NCBI GenBank assembly: GCA_020846515.1
Contig: JADLDX010001060.1
Location: forward strand, 1-9,489
DNA: 9,489 bases
Origin: Pirellulaceae bacterium
GTDB taxonomy: Bacteria > Planctomycetota > Planctomycetia > Pirellulales > Pirellulaceae
Reading direction: 5' to 3'
This document shows, piece by piece, positions 1 to 6,509 of the stretch. The notes below the pieces were generated by a model. The model was not told the DNA's origin, searched no databases, and saw nothing but the letters and a program-made list of their open reading frames with translations. Each line of letters starts with the position of its first letter. Positions within the stretch are counted from its first letter, which is position 1. The translations under genes and the position numbers were made by a program.

Positions 1-19
1 ACGAGTGGTACTGCATATA

Positions 20-1039
20 ATGATCAGCCGTGATTCACAGCGTACCTTCAATTGTTCATCCCACAGCATGGGGCTGACGCTGATTGAACTCCTGGTGGTG
101 ATCGCTATCGTCGCCACTCTCGTAGCCCTGCTGCTACCGTCCATCGTCCAAGCCAGAGCCGCCGCCCATCGAGCAAACTGTCTCAATAACCTGAAACAAC
201 TGGGCATCGCTCTGCATGTTCATCACGATAGCCGCAGAACCTTGCCAGCCGGTCGAGGCGCTCCGGCTCCCAAAATCGTCTCGCCTCAAGCCTACCTACT
301 GCCCTACCTCGAACAACAATCCGCTCACACTCTGATCGACTTTAACCGCCCTCCCGCCGACTACTCGGCAGGCACGACCCTCTTCGATGGCTCTCGCAAC
401 CTACCAGCCGCTCAACTGGTCGTGCCCCTGTTTCTTTGCCCTGCCAACGGCGGACAAGGACGAGTCCAGCTGTCAACCTACGGCGCGACATCCTATATCG
501 CCTGCACCGGCAGCGGACGAAATTCAGGTGCCCTAAGCGATGCCGACGGCGTCTTCTACTTGGGATCTGCCACCCGGTTCAGCGATATCTTAGATGGCAC
601 AACCTTCACGGCCGCCATGAGCGAACGACCATTAGGAGAGGGTGCAAGCCTAAGCGCCACCAATCAAGGGCATCGGCAACATACCATGCGCGAAATACCG
701 GCCGCCGCCGATCCAATCGCCAACAACTGCACCAGCAACCGACCAGGTAACTGGAACCACGAGCGCGGAGGCAAGTGGATCGTGGGCAACTACGGCAACA
801 CACTCTATAACCATGCACTCCCACCCAATGCGCACGAGTGGGATTGCTTGAATATGACGCAACAAAAAGGGCGCATGGCGGCTCGCAGCCAACACGCCGG
901 CGGGGTGAATGTCCTGTTTTGCGATGGCCGCGTTCAGTTCGTAACGGATTCCGTGCCACTGACAATCTGGCAAGCCCTGGCCACGCGCGCGGCAAACGAT
1001 ACGGATCTAACCACGTCGACACAGCCACTGTGGGACTAA
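20..1039 (+). CDS. DUF1559 family prepilin-like protein
   Basis: Predicted secreted or envelope-anchored pseudopilin-like protein of about 339 residues. The N-terminus carries a type IV prepilin signal: a short polar leader, then Gly followed by [20 protein letters not shown], with Glu at position +5 after the expected prepilin-peptidase cut and a hydrophobic helix. Near the C-terminus (about residues 292-303) is [14 protein letters not shown], where His, nine residues and Asp-Gly form the H-x9-DG motif of the DUF1559 family. Such proteins are abundant in planctomycetes; their exact role is unknown, and a surface or secretion-pseudopilus role is inference. I chose ATG at 20 because it gives a normal-length leader. 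GTG at 5 is in frame, the frame is open to the window edge, and ATG at 69 would leave only a two-residue leader. The AlkZ-related gene starts 11 bp after the stop. Confidence 0.9.
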   Translation: MISRDSQRTFNCSSHSMGLTLIELLVVIAIVATLVALLLPSIVQARAAAHRANCLNNLKQLGIALHVHHDSRRTLPAGRGAPAPKIVSPQAYLLPYLEQQSAHTLIDFNRPPADYSAGTTLFDGSRNLPAAQLVVPLFLCPANGGQGRVQLSTYGATSYIACTGSGRNSGALSDADGVFYLGSATRFSDILDGTTFTAAMSERPLGEGASLSATNQGHRQHTMREIPAAADPIANNCTSNRPGNWNHERGGKWIVGNYGNTLYNHALPPNAHEWDCLNMTQQKGRMAARSQHAGGVNVLFCDGRVQFVTDSVPLTIWQALATRAANDTDLTTSTQPLWD

Positions 1040-1050
1040 GGCACTATCCG

Positions 1051-1596
1051 GTGAACAAGATCAAGACATTCGAAGAAGCCTACCGATTTGTCCTCGAACA
1101 AAAGGTAGTCACCGTATTCGGAAGCCAGTGCTCGCCCTATCCGTCGCTCTGGGACAATACAGCGCTATCGGAAAAGAAGCCGCCCAAGGGCGGCTGGAGT
1201 CCCAAGGTCGTAGCGGTCTGGGATTGGAAGACTCGTATCCCGCAGACTTACCCCGACGCAGTGTTCTATGGCAAGATAAAGGGCGGCGACGCGGCGCTGA
1301 TCGAAATGCAGTACTTTCGCCAATTCCACTACCCGGCGGCCTACCAACCGGTCAGTCAGTTAGATCCGCTGGCGCAAGAGCTCTACCGATTGATCTGCCT
1401 TGAACCAGATTACACTGGTCCGCTGCGCACCAAGACCATCGCCCGTACCGGGTGCACCAAGAGCCAGTTCGAATCAGCCCTCAAGCGACTGCAAGTGAGC
1501 CTGAACATCGTGCGCTCAAACGACCTCACGCACCAAAACGATTTCTGGCTCGCTATGCGCGAAGTGCACTTGGACCTCGTGAACAGTTACGAGTGA
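1051..1596 (+). CDS. AlkZ-related winged-helix protein (tentative)
   Basis: Small cytosolic protein of about 181 residues with no signal peptide or membrane segment. It starts with a helix (FEEAYRFVLEQKVVTVF), then PSLWD and a Trp-rich stretch GGWSPKVVAVWDWKTRIP, followed by FYGKIKGG and a strand. A C-terminal segment around LRTKTIARTGCTKSQFESALKRL.VSLNIV resembles a winged helix. This order recalls proteins annotated as AlkZ-related, that is, related to the AlkZ/YcaQ DNA glycosylases that unhook interstrand crosslinks; I recognise this from pattern memory, not a search. No catalytic residue can be assigned, so glycosylase activity is not claimed. The GTG at 1051 is preferred: it avoids overlapping the DUF1559 gene and AAGG lies 9 nt upstream. 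The frame is open back to about 838. The 11-bp gap suggests co-transcription with the upstream gene, although the two have no obvious functional link. Confidence 0.62.
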   Translation: MNKIKTFEEAYRFVLEQKVVTVFGSQCSPYPSLWDNTALSEKKPPKGGWSPKVVAVWDWKTRIPQTYPDAVFYGKIKGGDAALIEMQYFRQFHYPAAYQPVSQLDPLAQELYRLICLEPDYTGPLRTKTIARTGCTKSQFESALKRLQVSLNIVRSNDLTHQNDFWLAMREVHLDLVNSYE

Positions 1597-1605
1597 TTTG
1601 CGACG

Positions 1606-1774
1606 CGGGAGGTCGACGCTCCTGCGGAGACATGTTTCCCAACCGTCCGACCTTCCATGCCGGTTGAGCCCGTTCTATCGCGAACCAAATGTGCCACAAG
1701 GTCAATCGACATGGTCAATCAATCGCGATTTGCGGCGTGCCTCCGCAGGAGCGTCGGCCCACCGGTGCCGCTCC
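1606..1774. repeat. Inverted-repeat element between convergent genes
   Basis: The 16-mer CGACGCTCCTGCGGAG at 1614-1629 recurs as a perfect reverse complement at 1741-1756, so two arms face each other across 111 bp. Each arm also has its own small CTCC-TGC-GGAG fold. The left arm starts within the 14-mer CGGGAGGTCGACGC (1606-1619), which recurs at 5942-5955. Between the arms, GGTCAATC occurs twice (1700-1707 and 1713-1720). The element fills nearly all of the gap between the AlkZ-related gene and speA. It resembles a REP- or MITE-like dispersed palindromic element; no transposase or target duplication is visible. Confidence 0.6.
1748..1774 (-). terminator. Terminator-like hairpin after speA
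   Basis: GGAGCG (1748-1753) can pair with CGCTCC (1769-1774), and GGC/GCC can pair inside. In the minus-strand RNA the fold begins 2 nt after the speA stop codon. No T-run follows, so this could be a Rho-dependent end or a 3'-stabilising structure rather than a canonical intrinsic terminator. Confidence 0.35.
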
Positions 1775-1776
1775 AA

Positions 1777-3678
1777 CTACTCGAGATAGGTGCCTGAGTT
1801 GGCGCCTTGGGCATATTGCTGAACCAATTGCTCTGCCTGGTCAGGACTCAGTCCGCCACCGGTTACGCGACTGCTGACCTGCTTGCGGAACGATTCGACC
1901 AGGCCCGAGATCTCGTAACGCGCGAACTGCATCATGTCAGTAATGCGACTGCCCGAGACGATCTTGGTAACGTGCGATCGACCATCGTTGTCGACCACGA
2001 CGTGGGCTTCATTGGGAGCGCCAAACAGGTTGTGGTAACTGCCCATCACCTCTTGATAAGCCCCAGTCAAAAAGATGCCCAGGTAATAGTCTTCACCATC
2101 GTTCCAGTTGTGCAACTCGAGCGTCTCTTTGACATCCTTGAGATCGACGAAGCGATCGATCTTGCCGTCGGAATCGCAGGTGACATCGACCAGCGTCGCA
2201 TAATCGCTCGGGCTTTCATTTAAACGATGGATGGGAACCACTGGGAAAAGTTGACCGATGGCCCAACTATCCGGCGCCGAGCGAAAGAGCGAGAAATTGC
2301 ACAGATACTTTTGAGCCAGAATTTTCTTGAGATGCTCGAATTCTTCGCCAGGTGCTTTGCTAAGCTCCGATTCAGCCAACGCACGCGCACAGACTTCCCA
2401 GAACAACACTTCACCTTTGGCGCGATCCTCCAGACTGATCAGCCCCAAGTTGAACTGAGTGTGCAAGCCATCTTTATGCTCTAAAGCATCGTGGTAGTAC
2501 TCGGCAAAGTTCTTGCCATTGATGCTATCGCACAGTTCCTTCAGTTCGGTGATGACTTGAGGATCATCTTCATCGATGGTGACTTCGGGTTTATCGTCGG
2601 CGAAGGTTTCGATTTCGTCGCGAATGGAGGTGATAAAGATAGAGTGGTACGCCGACATGAATCGGCCGCTTTCGGTAACCAGGTTGGGATGCGGCACATT
2701 CTCTTCATCGCAAATCGACTGGACCACATACACAACGTCGTTGGCAAACTCTTGCACCGAGTAGTTGACGCTCGACTCGTAACGCGTCTTGGATCCGTCG
2801 TAGTCGACGCCCAGGCCACCGCCGATGTCCAAGAATTCAATATTGCAACCGATCTGCCGCAGCTTGGCATACACGCGCGCGGCTTCTTTCATGGCGTTCT
2901 TGACGCGTTTGATGTCGGTGATTTGCGAGCCGATGTGGAAGTGCAAGAGTTTCAGTTGGCTATCCAACTTGGCTTCGCTGAGCATGCGCACGCAATCGAG
3001 GATTTCGGAAGTGGTCAAACCAAACTTGGCCGAGTCACCACCGGAGGATGCCCACTTACCCGAACCGCGCGAGTAGAGTTTGGCGCGCAGGCCAATCAAC
3101 GGCGCAGCTCCCAACTGCTGCGCTACCTTGATCACCATTTTCAACTCGTTCAGTTTCTCAACGATGATCACCACGCGTTTGCCAGCCACGACACCCAGCA
3201 TGGCCGTTTTCACGAACGCTTCGTCCTTGAAACCGTTGCACAGCAGCAGAGACTCGGGCGTTTGCTCTTGAGCAATGGCCGCATAAAGTTCAGCCTTCGA
3301 GCCGCATTCCAAACCAACTCGGCAACGAGCACTGTCGCGCAAGAATTCTTCCACCACTTCCCGGCGCGGATTGACCTTCATCGGAAAGACTGGGTAATGA
3401 TGGGCCTGGTAGCCGTATTCGGTAATCGCGTTTTGATAAGCCGCAGAAAGGGCTCGCAATTGGCTGGTCAGGATTTGCGGAAAGCGGATCAGCAGTGGCA
3501 ACTGTAGCTTGCGATCGCGCAGCAGCGAGTCGACCAGTTCCTTAAGATCGACTTGTCGCAGATCGCCTTTGACAGGGCGAACCGTGATGTGCCCTTTACG
3601 ATTTATGTCAAAATACCCCGATGACCAATTCTCTACGCCATAGACCTGCTGGATTTCCTGGAGTGTTTCTTCGTTCAT
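1777..3678 (-). CDS. speA: Biosynthetic arginine decarboxylase
   Basis: PLP-dependent decarboxylase converting arginine to agmatine, the first step of the agmatine route to putrescine and other polyamines; cytosolic in its family. From the ATG at 3678 it has 633 residues, close to E. coli SpeA (658). Visible family features: FPMKVN with the PLP-binding Lys101, GLECGSKAEL (122-131), SGKWASSGG (206-214), HFHIGSQ (246-252), the glycine-rich loop DIGGGLGVDY (284-293), VTESGR (334-339), VTCDSDG with the catalytic Cys501, and GAYQEVMGSYHNLFG (539-553). The family's inserted helical region lies between roughly 350 and 490. The start is chosen because the conserved N-terminus (ENWSSGYFDINRKGHI) begins shortly after it. 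The frame stays open to 3954, with an alternative ATG at 3768, but that extension does not look like SpeA. No clear Shine-Dalgarno is seen. It converges on the AlkZ-related gene and diverges from mscL. Confidence 0.97.
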   Translation of the reverse strand: MNEETLQEIQQVYGVENWSSGYFDINRKGHITVRPVKGDLRQVDLKELVDSLLRDRKLQLPLLIRFPQILTSQLRALSAAYQNAITEYGYQAHHYPVFPMKVNPRREVVEEFLRDSARCRVGLECGSKAELYAAIAQEQTPESLLLCNGFKDEAFVKTAMLGVVAGKRVVIIVEKLNELKMVIKVAQQLGAAPLIGLRAKLYSRGSGKWASSGGDSAKFGLTTSEILDCVRMLSEAKLDSQLKLLHFHIGSQITDIKRVKNAMKEAARVYAKLRQIGCNIEFLDIGGGLGVDYDGSKTRYESSVNYSVQEFANDVVYVVQSICDEENVPHPNLVTESGRFMSAYHSIFITSIRDEIETFADDKPEVTIDEDDPQVITELKELCDSINGKNFAEYYHDALEHKDGLHTQFNLGLISLEDRAKGEVLFWEVCARALAESELSKAPGEEFEHLKKILAQKYLCNFSLFRSAPDSWAIGQLFPVVPIHRLNESPSDYATLVDVTCDSDGKIDRFVDLKDVKETLELHNWNDGEDYYLGIFLTGAYQEVMGSYHNLFGAPNEAHVVVDNDGRSHVTKIVSGSRITDMMQFARYEISGLVESFRKQVSSRVTGGGLSPDQAEQLVQQYAQGANSGTYLE

Positions 3679-3902
3679 CAAGGATTCGCGTAGGTGGTTG
3701 AGGGTGCGGACAGGTTCGTAACCGTGACCCGTCGTGGGCAATCCATAATTTTTGCTCAAATGGATCATAACCGCAAGGACGGTGTGGACCAGACGCCGGC
3801 GCTTCGCCAACAGGTCCCAACCCGTCGATACGTCCAATTCAGGCCTTAGGCACTCAAAATTCGAAGCAAAAGCCCAGAAGAGCTTCCAGGACGAGTTGGT
3901 AA

Positions 3903-3916
3903 GCCGACGCGTCGGC
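3903..3916. promoter_or_regulatory. Perfect 14-bp palindrome, possible operator
   Basis: GCCGACGCGTCGGC is its own reverse complement over all 14 bases and sits in the speA-mscL divergent spacer, 225 bp upstream of the chosen speA start and 180 bp upstream of mscL. Dyad symmetry suggests a dimeric regulator site, but it could equally be a fragment of the GCCGACG-containing dispersed repeats of this genome. Confidence 0.3.
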
Positions 3917-4011
3917 GTGCTGACTGCCCGACACGGCCGCCTGGACACTTCCAATTCCTACAGTTGCCCCATTGTTTCAACCGGACTGCCGCTAGGACGG
4001 CCTGTAGCTAC

Positions 4012-4041
4012 TTGCCAATCTCTGGAGAACCGTGCTAGCAT
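4012..4041 (+). promoter_or_regulatory. Candidate mscL promoter
   Basis: TTGCCA (4012-4017) and TAGCAT (4036-4041) are separated by 18 bp, giving 5/6 and 4/6 matches to the sigma70 boxes. The implied transcript start lies about 45-50 nt before the mscL ATG. Such weak matches arise often by chance. Confidence 0.25.
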
Positions 4042-4095
4042 CCCGCTATTGGATTACGTTCGTGTTTGACAGGCAAATTTGTAGAGGAGCGCCCG

Positions 4096-4497
4096 ATGAG
4101 TTTGATCAAGGAATTTCGTGAATTCGCCATGCGTGGCAACGTGGTGGATCTGGCGGTGGGGGTGGTGATCGGTGGAGCCTTTGGCAAGATCGTCACCTCG
4201 CTGGTCGGCGACGTGATTATGCCAGCCGTGGGTAAAATAGTGGGAAATGTGGACTTTAGCCGTTACAAACTGGTCCTAACGCAGGCGGCTGAAGGCAAAG
4301 AAGAGGTAGCGATTCGTTTCGGCACGTTTGGCCAAACCGTGTTCGACTTTACGGTAGTCGCCGCCGCCATTTTCATGGTTATCAAGCTGATGAATGCGGC
4401 CAAACGCAAAGAGGCGGCCGCTCCAGCAGCCCCCGCCCCGACGCCCGACGACATTCTGTTGCTGCGCGAGATTCGCGACGAGCTGAAGAAGCGATAA
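4096..4497 (+). CDS. mscL: Large-conductance mechanosensitive channel
   Basis: Inner-membrane homopentameric channel that opens under membrane tension to release solutes during hypo-osmotic shock. It has 133 residues (E. coli 136). The N-terminal amphipathic helix and first membrane helix are nearly canonical: [33 protein letters not shown], followed by [11 protein letters not shown]. The second membrane helix is about residues 77-96 ([18 protein letters not shown]). The C-terminus has a charged KRK segment, an Ala/Pro linker and the terminal helix [17 protein letters not shown] strong Shine-Dalgarno, AGGAG at 4085-4089, lies 6 nt before ATG 4096 and fixes the start over the in-frame TTG at 4066. 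The gene appears monocistronic, with a hairpin in the following gap. Confidence 0.98.
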   Translation: MSLIKEFREFAMRGNVVDLAVGVVIGGAFGKIVTSLVGDVIMPAVGKIVGNVDFSRYKLVLTQAAEGKEEVAIRFGTFGQTVFDFTVVAAAIFMVIKLMNAAKRKEAAAPAAPAPTPDDILLLREIRDELKKR

Positions 4498-4537
4498 ATA
4501 TTGCGGGTGGCATAGTTGCCGCTTCCTGCGTAAACTA

Positions 4538-4572
4538 AGGCAGTCGCGATGGAGTTTCCATCGCTATTGCCT
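4538..4572 (+). terminator. Strong hairpin between mscL and nusB
   Basis: GCGATGGA (4546-4553) and TCCATCGC (4557-4564) form a perfect 8-bp stem with a 3-nt loop. Beyond a 3x3 internal loop, AGGCA (4538-4542) pairs with TGCCT (4568-4572). It lies 41 nt after the mscL stop and 40 nt before nusB. No T-run follows, so it may be a weak terminator, a 3' processing boundary or a nusB leader structure. Confidence 0.45.
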
Positions 4573-4612
4573 CTGCCCCATCCCCACCCGAGCCATCGTT
4601 TTCATCAAGCCT

Positions 4613-5071
4613 ATGAGCACCCGCCGTCGATGCCGTGAAGTCGTTTTGCAGATCCTCTATGAAGATGACCTCAATCCAGAACGCAACCTGAAGAACTCTG
4701 AGCAGTTTCTGGTCTCACGACTGAAGGGCAATCGACCGCTGATTGAATTTGCCAACGGACTACTGCGCGGCGTGCGTCAGTATCGCCGCGACATCGACAA
4801 GCAGTTGAGCGAAAAGGCTACCAACTGGTCGCTGCGTCGCATGGCGGCTATCGATCGCAATGTGCTACGTTTGGCTAGCTTTGAAATCTTGTTCGGCAAC
4901 ACTCCCGGCCGTGTCGCAATTAACGAAGCGGTCGAGTTAGCCAAACGTTTTGGTGATAAGCAGTCAGGCCAATTCGTCAATGGCGTCCTGGACCGCTTGC
5001 TGCACGATCAACAGGCCACACTAGCCCCAGAACATTCACCCCCTGAACGTTCACCAAGCACGACAACTTGA
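4613..5071 (+). CDS. nusB: Transcription antitermination factor NusB
   Basis: RNA-binding protein that, with NusE (ribosomal protein S10), binds boxA RNA and supports rRNA antitermination. It has 152 residues. All-helical NusB core: Arg-rich start STRRRCREVVLQILYEDD (2-19, boxA-binding region in the family), WSLRRMAAIDRNVLRLASFEILF (72-94), then VAINEAVELAKRFGDKQSGQFVNGVLDRLL (101-130), which is the family signature. After the core comes a tail of about 20 residues, low-complexity and Pro/Ser/Thr-rich, containing a PEHSP-PERSP tandem. ATG 4613 has no visible Shine-Dalgarno. scpB starts 60 bp later and is probably co-transcribed. ribH, the usual neighbour of nusB in many bacteria, lies just beyond scpB on the opposite strand. 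Confidence 0.96.
   Translation: MSTRRRCREVVLQILYEDDLNPERNLKNSEQFLVSRLKGNRPLIEFANGLLRGVRQYRRDIDKQLSEKATNWSLRRMAAIDRNVLRLASFEILFGNTPGRVAINEAVELAKRFGDKQSGQFVNGVLDRLLHDQQATLAPEHSPPERSPSTTT
5027..5056 (+). repeat. 15-bp tandem repeat in nusB tail
   Basis: CCAGAACATTCACCC (5027-5041) is followed directly by CCTGAACGTTCACCA (5042-5056), identical at 12 of 15 positions. In frame it encodes PEHSP then PERSP, residues 139-148 of NusB, after the conserved core. Confidence 0.75.
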
Positions 5072-5085
5072 CGCCGATCGAGTAG

Positions 5086-5116
5086 CAGGTCAACATCGCT
5101 ATCAGGTCAACATCGC
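5086..5116 (+). repeat. Near-tandem 14-bp repeat before scpB
   Basis: CAGGTCAACATCGC occurs at 5086-5099 and again at 5103-5116, a period of 17 bp. The second copy abuts the scpB Shine-Dalgarno. It most simply reflects a local duplication; a leader role is possible but not shown. Confidence 0.85.
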
Positions 5117-5123
5117 AAGGAGG
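5117..5123 (+). promoter_or_regulatory. Strong ribosome binding site for scpB
   Basis: AAGGAGG, a full anti-Shine-Dalgarno match, lies 8 nt before ATG 5132. It fixes the scpB start and stands out because neighbours such as nusB and speA lack a clear site. Confidence 0.8.
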
Positions 5124-5131
5124 CAGGCGAA

Positions 5132-5935
5132 ATGTCCACAACTCCGCCGCGACCGGACAAGCAGCGCAGTGTACGGAACGCATCCGGCGATTCCGCGCCT
5201 GATCAATCCGAGTCTGTTCACACCGACGAGCCTGCGGAAGAGGAAGAGTTCGGACTCTCGCTGGAAGAGCTTGGCCAAACCTATGCTCAGATGCTGGGTC
5301 AAGGCGCCGTGCCCTATCAGCAGCCGGAGAGTGACTTACCGGCCAGCGACCCCGACGACACGCTGGCATTCGATCCCGTAGCGGACGAACTGGTCGAGGA
5401 CGATCAGTGCCCTATTACGCCGCTGTCGATCTTGGAGGCAGTGTTGTTTGTAGGCCGTCCCGACAGCCAGGCTATCGAAGCGGACACAGTGGCTGGCATG
5501 ATGCGCGGCGTGCGATCAGCCGAGATTGAGCAATTGGTGGCTGAACTGAACGAGATCTATGCATCCGAAGGTCATGTGATGCGCATCGTGGCCAGCGGCG
5601 AAGGCTATCTAATGCAACTAGCCCCGCAATTCTCGAACATTAGCGATCGCTTTTATGGTCGAGTTCGCGAAATCAAACTTACCCAAGCCGCCATCGATTG
5701 CCTGGCGATCATCGCTTATCGACCCGGCATTACGCGTCAGCAACTGGACGAGCAGCGTGGCCAGTCCAGCGGCCCGATCATCAATCAATTAGTACGACGA
5801 GAATTAGTAGAAATGCGTCGCGAGGGGAATAAGAAGCAGCGTATCACGCGCTATTACCCCACGCCGCGGATGCTCAAACTTGCTGGCATCGAGTCGCTGG
5901 ACGAGTTGCCGCTGGCCGAAGATTTTGAGCGTTGA
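5132..5935 (+). CDS. scpB: SMC-ScpAB condensin subunit ScpB
   Basis: Kite subunit of the SMC-ScpA-ScpB condensin, which compacts and segregates the nucleoid by binding the ScpA kleisin as a dimer. It has 267 residues. The two winged-helix domains occupy about 95-262: PLSILEAVLFVGRPDS at the start of the first, then KLTQAAIDCLAIIAYRPGITRQQLDEQRG (182-210), the diagnostic ScpB motif, and a closing YYPTPRMLKLAGIESLDELP (241-260). Before them is an extra segment of about 90 residues that looks disordered and acidic (EEEE, DPDD, EDD), with one helix-like stretch SLEELGQTYAQMLGQG (43-58). No scpA is in the window. It probably shares a transcript with nusB and ends 26 bp from the convergent ribH stop. 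Confidence 0.93.
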   Translation: MSTTPPRPDKQRSVRNASGDSAPDQSESVHTDEPAEEEEFGLSLEELGQTYAQMLGQGAVPYQQPESDLPASDPDDTLAFDPVADELVEDDQCPITPLSILEAVLFVGRPDSQAIEADTVAGMMRGVRSAEIEQLVAELNEIYASEGHVMRIVASGEGYLMQLAPQFSNISDRFYGRVREIKLTQAAIDCLAIIAYRPGITRQQLDEQRGQSSGPIINQLVRRELVEMRREGNKKQRITRYYPTPRMLKLAGIESLDELPLAEDFER

Positions 5936-5941
5936 GACGCA

Positions 5942-5955
5942 CGGGAGGTCGACGC
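5942..5955. repeat. Dispersed repeat at scpB/ribH junction
   Basis: CGGGAGGTCGACGC is an exact copy of bases 1606-1619. Both copies sit just after the stop codon of a plus-strand gene, in a convergent gap, and both are preceded by GACGC. Here the copy occupies about half of the 26-bp junction, and the right part GACGCCGGC includes a GCCGGC palindrome. Confidence 0.6.
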
Positions 5956-5961
5956 CGGCGC

Positions 5962-6444
5962 TTAATAACCTTTTAGCGATTGCTTGAGCGCGAGCATTGT
6001 CAGGGCGGCATGAGCGGCTTCTTGACCTTTGTTGCCAACGTCGCCACCGGCGCGGTGGATGGCTTGCTCGAGCGTGTTGACCGTCAGCAAACCGAAAGCG
6101 ACTGGTTTGCCGCTGGACTGCATCAACTCCATCAGAGCCAGGCTGACAGCCCGATTGATGTGTTGGTCGTGGGTCGTTTCGCCGCGAATGACGGCGCCCA
6201 AGGTGATGATGGCGGCCACGCTACTAAGGTCAGCTAGCCAACGTGCGGCCAAGGGCAATTCCCACGCGCCGGGCACATACGATACGACGATCGACTCGCG
6301 GGCCAAGCCGGCCTGGGTCAACGTATCGATGGCACCGGCCAATAATTTGTCGGTGATCGACGCATTGTAGGTTGATACCGCAATGGCGACTTGTGATTGC
6401 AGACCGGACAGGGCCTTCAACGCGCTTGTGTATTGATCCATCAT
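5962..6444 (-). CDS. ribH: 6,7-dimethyl-8-ribityllumazine synthase
   Basis: Cytosolic riboflavin-pathway enzyme condensing 5-amino-6-ribitylamino-uracil with 3,4-dihydroxy-2-butanone 4-phosphate; family members form pentamers or 60-mer capsids. It has 160 residues. Visible motifs: STYNASI (24-30), where the substrate-stacking aromatic is Tyr instead of the common Phe or Trp; VPGAWELP (57-64); [13 protein letters not shown] (83-95) with the catalytic His92; [12 protein letters not shown] (117-128), with Asn where Asp is common; Arg131; and GNKGQEAA (137-144). Two ATGs are adjacent at 6444 and 6441; either could be used, and no good Shine-Dalgarno is seen. It lies 64 bp downstream of rho on the same strand, so rho-ribH co-transcription is likely. 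The gap is filled by a 13-bp degenerate tandem repeat. Confidence 0.96.
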   Translation of the reverse strand: MMDQYTSALKALSGLQSQVAIAVSTYNASITDKLLAGAIDTLTQAGLARESIVVSYVPGAWELPLAARWLADLSSVAAIITLGAVIRGETTHDQHINRAVSLALMELMQSSGKPVAFGLLTVNTLEQAIHRAGGDVGNKGQEAAHAALTMLALKQSLKGY

Positions 6445-6457
6445 TGGTGTGCTTCTC

Positions 6458-6509
6458 GTTACCTTCCATCAAGGCCTTCCATGAAGACCTTTCGTTAAGG
6501 CCTATCAAT
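6458..6509. repeat. Degenerate 13-bp tandem repeat in rho-ribH gap
   Basis: With a period of exactly 13, the units are GTTACCTTCCATC (6458), AAGGCCTTCCATG (6471), AAGACCTTTCGTT (6484) and AAGGCCTATCAAT (6497). The last three begin with the near-palindrome AAGRCCT; the first shares only CCTTCCAT with the second. The array fills most of the space between the rho stop and the ribH start. Because AAGGCC and GGCCTT recur, the minus-strand RNA can form alternative short stems. Confidence 0.6.

Larger units (their letters stand above)
3679..4095. other. Divergent speA-mscL spacer
   Basis: About 417 bp between divergent genes. On the minus strand, the speA frame remains open as far as 3954. On the plus strand there is a 105-codon frame (3752-4069). 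Neither translation resembles a known family; both are rich in Arg, Trp and Cys, as expected for chance frames. The notable element is a perfect 14-bp palindrome, GCCGACGCGTCGGC, at 3903-3916. A weak sigma70-type promoter candidate for mscL lies at 4012-4041. The spacer presumably carries both promoters. Confidence 0.6.

Noticed and set aside
16..21. Consensus TATAAT overlapping the DUF1559 start
   Set aside because: No matching -35 can be assessed because the window begins 15 bp earlier, and using it would force the gene to start at ATG 69 with only a two-residue prepilin leader.
2491..3507. 338-codon plus-strand frame opposite speA
   Set aside because: It is fully antisense to a convincing speA with catalytic motifs, and its translation (runs of His, Gln, Val, Phe) is typical of the complement of a coding frame.
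3752..4069. 105-codon plus-strand frame in the speA-mscL spacer
   Set aside because: No ribosome site, no family resemblance, composition like chance translation; it ends just before the mscL ribosome site.
4066..4071. TTGACA consensus -35 before mscL
   Set aside because: A -10 at proper distance would fall at the ribosome site and start codon of mscL, with no TATAAT-like sequence there.
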